DNA from: Copromyces sp. CBS 386.78
Lineage: Eukaryota; Ascomycota; Sordariomycetes; Sordariales; Sordariaceae
DNA: 64,000 bases
Direction: 5' to 3'
Assembly (NCBI GenBank): GCA_030685235.1
Contig: MU839111.1
Span: forward strand, 62,001 to 126,000
The position numbers and the translations under genes are program-made. This document shows positions 58,801 through 64,000 of this stretch, in pieces; the stretch's first letter is position 1; each line of letters starts with the position of its first letter. Under the pieces are notes generated by a model that was given only the letters and a program-made list of their open reading frames with translations, had not been told where the DNA came from and did not search any database.

Positions 58801-59891
58801 TCGGCTTTCTATAAAGAAATTAATAGCCAGACCGAACGTATTAACACTAAATTGGAGCGTTTCCTTCGTATTTATATTAATTAGGCTTAGGACGACTAAG
58901 TCGATTAATTACCCCTAATAAAATTCGCGGGTAATAATATATATTTAGATAGTATTGGCGTATCCCCTTTCTTCGTAAATTATAGTTTTTACTTTCGGAT
59001 AGGAATCGAACCCGTTTAATTATATTTATTAGGGCTTTCTAAAATACAATAGGCTAAATACTTTAAAATTAACGAAATCGCCAACTAATTTAATATAATA
59101 TTAAATAAAATTACTACTATAATTAGGAATAATTAAATATAGTACGAGGAAATTACTAACGAGAAATAGTCTAATATACCGAAGTATTATATTAGCGATA
59201 AAATTTTGTTTAATATAATTAATTTCGTATTAGGCCGCCCGTAAATTAAGTTTATACTATTATAGGAAGAGCCTTTCAAAATCGTAAAAGTAGATAGCTA
59301 CTGCATTATATTAAAGCTCCTTATTAATATAAAGTGTAGCCGTATTTTCTACATTAGTATAATAAAATTTTAAAATTATTAAAGGATCCTCAAGTAAGAT
59401 AAAATTTAAAATATCCGAATAAATAACGGGTAAATTATAAAACGAATAAATAACGCTAAAGATGTAGTCGAATAATTCTACAAAATTATCGACGATTACC
59501 GTTTTAATATAGAAAATAGTAGATAGGAATACTAAGTAATTTGGGGAAGCCCCTACGATCTTATTTAATAACTATAGAAGGATATAGAATATTATATCGA
59601 CGACTTTAGAAAGTTTTACAATAATAACTTAAATATATTAGTACTACTACAATAGATTATAAACGAGAAACGTCGCTATAGAACTAAGAAAATTCTAGAA
59701 AAGGCCGCTAAAACAGACTAGCCGCCGGAAAAGATAATACTAATAGTACGGCGATTACTATATTATTAAGAGGGTAAAGTAGCGGCTTAAAAAAGAAAGT
59801 AAAAATAATATAAAAGGGTAAATAATAAATATTGTAAGGGAGATTAAAAAGGGAAGTATTTTTACCTTAGGGGTATTTTAAGCGAGGGAAG

Positions 59892-60248
59892 TATTATAGG
59901 GTTATTTATAACTAATTAACCGTCCTATATTACTACCTTTACTATAATAATAGTTGCCGGGTTAATAGTATGCTTTAATTGGCTATAGAGACCTAGTATA
60001 GTAGATGCGGCTGAACGTATTTAATATCTAACTGGTTGCGGTTGTTAGCTTACCCCTATTGTTAAGGCTGTATAGACTACACCAGCCTATAGGATAATCT
60101 ATGGGATAATTTATAGGATGATAAGGCTGTACGGGCTATATGCTCACTGTATATAAATGGCCATCAGGGCTCCCCCAGATAGCTTCCTCTTCTTCGTACA
60201 ATTACGAATGTCTTTACAGATACCTAACGTTCGCCTTGCCCCGTGATA
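59892..60248 (+). repeat. 3' LTR
   Basis: These 357 bp pair with the 5' LTR. The reverse mutation gradient applies: the inner part is RIP-mutated while the outer ~190 bp are almost intact. Followed by target duplication ACAAC at 60249-60253. Confidence 0.93.
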
Positions 60249-60253
60249 ACAAC

Positions 60254-60940
60254 CTCGAAGTGCCCATGCTTCCCAGTATTTTGTACTTTTAGCAAGGAGA
60301 TGAACAGCTCTGAAATGGGGGTTCACTTGAAGAATATTCATCACATTGAGTGGGATCAGCACAATCATTGACCATTGGATGTATATTCATATTCGGAAGC
60401 TCAGACTTTGTACTATTTTAGGACTAATGTATATAAATAACTAGACTAATACACGATCACTAATATGATGTTGAAAATTACTGCCCCATTCCTCGTCTGA
60501 ACGTCTTTTGTATATTACAAACGACGTAATGGATAACCTATATCGCCTGATGACTGTCTAGTACCTGAAACAGTCCTTTGAATATGGTGTCTGGTCGGAG
60601 ACGAAATGGCTCGATATTCATTCCATCACGTTTCATCCGATCCCATTTTATCTCATCTCGCTGATCAACCTAGCTTAAACTCGTAAAGCTCTTCGAGCCA
60701 CTATTAGACTATCAAACTTTCCGCCAAAAAAAAAAAGAAAAATGGATTTCAACTACTACAGCGAGAAATAAGTTCGTTGTATCAATAGATATCCCCGCTA
60801 CTCTTACTTTTCTGTTCGCTACCTCAGGGCATCTTAGCTCTATATCATTATATGCCCATTATGACCAGTAAGTATGTGAATGTGTATGAGATAACCTCCA
60901 GGTAAAAGAAGCCTAGCTCAAGTAGAAGCTAACCGCCTGC
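60254..60940. other. Intergenic, no gene recognised
   Basis: Moderately AT-rich flank of the retrotransposon. The start of this block may be the continuation of sequence interrupted by the element. No gene seen. Confidence 0.4.
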
Positions 60941-61460
60941 TGATGCGTAAACACTTGCATGTGTTGACATGTGGTGCCTGCCATCAGGGTTAATATCAAT
61001 ATAGCAAGCACTCTATCAATATAGTAAGCACTCCGTAGGGCATGGGATCAAGCTATAAGAGTCGGGGACCTCGCTTGATCCTCGCATCACAGATAGATCA
61101 TCAGAATCATCATCACATACTCATTGACGTTCTTCCATTTTTCAATGACGTATTTGTTGATGTTCTTGAACACTGGATGCCAACTGGTCTTCTAGATTCC
61201 GGGCTTTTGCTTGCGACCGAGGACTGCTACCACAGCCTTCAAATCCCAGTTGGCTGGGATACCACAAAAGTCTTCCGCGAACTGGTTGATGATCTTGATC
61301 TGTGATGCGAGGATCAAGCGAGGTCCCCGACTCTTATAGCTTGATCCCATGCCCTGCGGAGTATGCGGAGTGCTTGCCATGTTGATGGAGTGCTTGCTAT
61401 GTTGATGTTAACCCTGATGGCAGGCACTATATGTCAACACATGCAGGTGTTTACGCATCA
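60941..61460. repeat. Large inverted repeat (fold-back element or MITE)
   Basis: The left arm (60941-61094, about 154 bp) and right arm (61298-61460, about 163 bp) are inverted copies, largely identical from TGATGCGTAAACAC to the shared TCGCATCACAGAT. They are separated by about 203 bp of unique sequence. The left arm contains a tandem pair of ATCAATATAG(C/T)AAGCACTC units; the right arm has the less mutated ATCAACATAGCAAGCACTCC form. Differences are mostly C/T or G/A, as RIP or deamination would give. Part of the middle segment (61192-61290, minus) reads as a short peptide-like ORF without recognisable homology. A matching target duplication was not found. Confidence 0.75.
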
Positions 61461-62080
61461 CCTGCGAATATTCCTTTTCTTCCAAATATCCTTCCCGCCT
61501 TTCGTGTAGTCGATATCCGGGAGATGTTGTAAGGCGAGCAAGAGGAAAGGGTGCCTAGCCCGATCGGAACGACTGGGTGACAGCTGCCGACAGTCACTGG
61601 CAGGCGTGACGGTCCACTTGCTCCCTTATAAAACCATGCCCTCACTTCGGCTGCTCCGCAGCGCACTCTTAGTCGAGATCATCAATAAACACATCATCAC
61701 GAGTTCTTCTTGGTGCCGGCCCGTTGCTCTCACAGATGTGTAGTTGTGTTGTTGCCCTTTGGGAAACCAGAATACCTAACCCAAGGCAACTACCATACAT
61801 TCATCAAATTTCGACCAGTCCTAGTTGCAAGTAGAGAGTGTCCCGCTAGTGTAGTAGAGACAAAGCCGTAAAGATAGAAACAACATGGAGTAAAAAAAAA
61901 AACGAACTATAAGGGTATGCGAATCTCGTACGTCTTCCTCGGTAAAGAAACCGCCGTATTTGTAGCGTAAAGATAGCAAGTAGGAAAGAAAATGATGGAA
62001 GCCCCCCATAAAACGATAGAATCAAATAGCAGTGGAAAGAAAAAGAAAAAGGAAAAAAAAAGGAGGAAAAAAACAACCCT
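61461..62080 (+). other. LTR-like promoter and poly(A) segment, otherwise empty
   Basis: CTTATAAAACC (TATA at 61627-61633) and AATAAA (61684-61689) lie 57 bp apart in GC-rich context and are followed by CTCTCACA at about 61730-61737. This arrangement resembles the U3-R boundary of an LTR. No second copy is in the window. Two tracts rich in A (61891-61902, 62038-62074) follow before the secreted-protein gene. Confidence 0.3.
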
Positions 62081-62831
62081 CTACCTCGGTGGCCCATTCA
62101 ACGGCAAAATCTCCACCACCGGATGATCCGCATACTCGGATCCCTTTCCAAGATACCTCCCCTTCTCATAACTACTATCCGTCTCCGGCCCACTGCAATG
62201 ATTCCAGCTCGCCATGCACTGATTCACACAGACATAACCCAGCAAAACATCCTTGCTTTTCGCCGACACCTGCCCGCGGAACTGGCAGGTATACAGCTGC
62301 TTCTCGGCCGCGTCGATCAGGTCCTGGTAAAAGGCGCCCTGGGGCGTCTTGGACCAGTTGATGCAGCACCGCTTGCCGACCTGCTCGAGGCAGACGGAGC
62401 GGTGGTTGTTGTCCTCGGGTATCATCTCGGACTGCAGGGGGAAGACGCCCCGGACCAGGGTCTCGCAGACGGGCACGTCGGCGCCGTGTTTGCCGGAGCA
62501 GATTACCGTGTTGGAGCCGCACCGTTTGTGGAGTTTGGGGCCGCGGCGGACCTCGGGATCTTTTTCGTCGGTGGTGGTGGTGGTGGTGGTGGTGTTGGTG
62601 GAGGAGGTGTTGTCTGTGAACCTAGGTGTGAGAAATGGAGGTTAACAAAGGTACGGGACGGGGGGGCAAAGGCGAGGGGGATGAATAGACGTACCAAGAG
62701 ACCAGACCAAACTGCGTTTCGATCTGCCCGGCGAGTATCAGATCGGGGTCATCTTCCTCGTAGAGGACGGCACCGGAGACGAACGAGGCGATGAGGGCCG
62801 TGACCGTGATCAAAATCTTCAAGGAAACCAT
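62081..62831 (-). CDS. Secreted cysteine-rich protein
   Basis: Two exons (62831-62695 and 62621-62081; GTACGT donor, CACCTAG acceptor, phase 2, 73-nt intron) give 225 aa. A signal peptide (MVSLKILITVTALIASFVSG) is followed by an acidic segment. A poly-Thr run (nine Thr from a TGG/TGT-rich minus-strand repeat) comes next, then KRCGS, where a Kex2-like LHKR site may release the mature C-terminal part. That part has about ten Cys spaced as in disulphide-rich secreted fungal proteins (CGSN..CSG..VCETL..VCLEQ..KRCCINW..YTCQF..YVCVNQCMASWNHC). Similar proteins are common in Sordariomycetes and include effector-like and WD-like domain families. I cannot assign one, and function is unknown. Confidence 0.75.
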
Positions 62832-64000
62832 TTGGAAAGTGCCTTAGGGGCCAAAAATTTCCGAGTTTGCTTAGTTATCGTATCAGGCTTGGTACTTGTG
62901 GCAGTGTTGCCAAAAAAGATGAAAAGAGGAAAGAAATTCGAAGACGTGGATTTTCGTCGCAGTGTCTTGTATTTGTCCGGAGGGGGAAAAAAAAGTAGTG
63001 CTTGGAACTCACCTTTGGCCGACGGATAAATAAAATTAAGAAAAAGAGTGTGCAAGGAAAGAACACCGAGAAGGGCAGGAACGATTTGGTGATCTGGCAT
63101 CATCAAAACCAGGTATTAGTGCATAGGATTTTCGGGCTTCGGTCGTCTTTTGCATCTCCTTCGGCGTTGAACGCATGCAGGCGTGTGGGCGAGCATTTTC
63201 AAGAGTTCCAAGCCAGTCCGTCCGCTGCCGTAAGGCTACCTTACATGTCGATATGCATCATTCAGGAAGTTCACGTGCCGGTTGCTGCACTTTTACCTCC
63301 ATCACATCCCGACTGACGTCCATGTCTTGATCTTCAGCCAACGGGTGTTTCTTCTGGTCAGAAGGAAAAAGAGGGGTTGCGAGATCGTGTGGAGTTATAA
63401 GCGCGCTACCACAACAGCGGCATAGTAGTTGCAGTCTAACGATCTTGTAAGCGATGTAGTGCTGTGTTGTCATGTTGATGGGACAGTTGTAGGCGATACC
63501 ATCATTTGATCTGAAATGAGAGAACTCGAAGATTGATGTCGTTGGGTCGCTTTTGAGATATTGCCCAACACCCGTCGTGGTTGGCCTTCTACCAGAAACT
63601 TGGAACGAACGGTCCGAATGTGAACTTTCACGATGAAAGATGCACTGCTCGAAAGTCACTTACCATGATCTTCAAACGGTTTTCCTGAGATGGGAATACA
63701 CCCCTTGGGTCAAGCAGTTGCGTGGGCCCTTTAAGGGCACAGGAATCACTTGTCGCTTGATCCATTGTCAAAACAGCTCGCTTGTGGTCTATGAGAGAGG
63801 CGTGATGCCGGATGTCTGCTGTCGAACATAAAATGTCCTGAGTCCCATCTGATTAGTATGTGGACTTGGGTATTTGGGTGATACCACAAGAGATAAACAG
63901 ATGGATGTCTACCACCGGGAAAAGGAAAATAATTCGTACCTGTTATGACTGCTGACGTTTGCTGGACAGGGCGTTGAGGATAGTCGGGAATGCGAGTGGT
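62832..64000. other. Right-hand end, no gene recognised
   Basis: Promoter of the secreted-protein gene and sequence running off the window. Only short ORFs occur. A gene entering from the right cannot be excluded. Confidence 0.35.

Larger units (their letters stand above)
52510..60248 (+). mobile_element. RIP-inactivated Ty3/Gypsy chromovirus-type LTR retrotransposon
   Basis: The element is 7739 bp, bounded by two 357-bp LTRs (52510-52866 and 59892-60248) and flanked by the 5-bp direct repeat ACAAC (52505-52509 and 60249-60253). The LTRs start TGTCAC and end GTGACA-derived GTGATA/GTAATA. Inside, despite stops in every frame, the order is legible on the plus strand. A gag CCHC-knuckle remnant with an RG-rich tail lies at about 54340-54530. 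Reverse transcriptase lies at about 56740-57390, with the catalytic Y-L-D-D now read as YLNN near 57175. RNase H follows at about 57620-57900, integrase at about 58540-59060 (VVDRLTK, IISNRGT, INSQTERIN) and a chromodomain-like tail at about 59430-59640. RT before integrase is the Gypsy order. Gln/Trp/Arg-to-stop changes and very high AT show it is dead. Confidence 0.93.

Noticed and set aside
1..64000. CRISPR arrays, bacterial operons, ribosome binding sites, origins
   Set aside because: The window is eukaryotic; spliced genes, 5S genes and RIP leave no room for such features, and no spaced direct-repeat array was seen.

Overview
The window comes from a filamentous ascomycete (Pezizomycotina), most likely a Sordariomycete and plausibly Sordariales. 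The evidence is short introns of 50-120 nt with GTANGT donors and CTAAC/CTGAC branch sites, single dispersed 5S rRNA sequences instead of a 5S cluster, intron-containing nuclear genes, and AT-rich blocks whose coding remnants carry C-to-T/G-to-A nonsense changes, the mark of repeat-induced point mutation (RIP). No virus or toxin gene was recognised.

Layout. Positions 1-1495 are an AT-rich, RIP-destroyed hAT-type DNA transposon. Positions 1500-9690 are gene-poor: a tRNA-Glu(CTC) gene with an intron, a polypurine tract, one decayed coding remnant and one doubtful membrane-protein remnant. Positions 9694-50771 are a gene-rich euchromatic segment. In order it holds an EDC4/Ge-1-like decapping scaffold (+), a purple acid phosphatase (+) lying between two broken 5S rRNA fragments, an alpha/beta-hydrolase pseudogene, a JmjC protein with an AT-hook (+), a DUF2985-type membrane protein (-), a cytochrome P450 (-), an intact 5S rRNA gene (-), a mucin-like single-pass membrane protein (-), a C2H2-like zinc-finger protein (-), a transcription factor with two tandem Zn2Cys6 clusters (-), an MpaB/Lcp-type (DUF2236) oxygenase (-), a 316-bp TA-flanked MITE, the mismatch-repair/meiotic gene mlh3 (-), a Ser/Asn-rich orphan-type protein (+) and a nitrilase with a long internal insertion (-).

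Positions 51350-52505 hold a zinc-finger pseudogene with in-frame stops. It abuts a complete but RIP-inactivated Ty3/Gypsy chromovirus-type LTR retrotransposon (52510-60248; two 357-bp LTRs; 5-bp target duplication ACAAC). Positions 60941-61460 are a large inverted repeat, followed by an LTR-like promoter/poly(A) segment. A secreted Cys-rich protein gene (62081-62831, -) is the last gene recognised.

The genes do not form an obvious pathway. They read as ordinary housekeeping and accessory loci between two RIP-silenced islands. The P450, the MpaB-like oxygenase, the double-cluster regulator and the nitrilase are metabolic-type accessory genes, but no backbone synthase is present, so there is no evidence for a biosynthetic cluster. 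All coding coordinates given for multi-exon genes span from start codon to stop codon including introns; the exon junctions were deduced by eye from frame, donor, acceptor and protein continuity.
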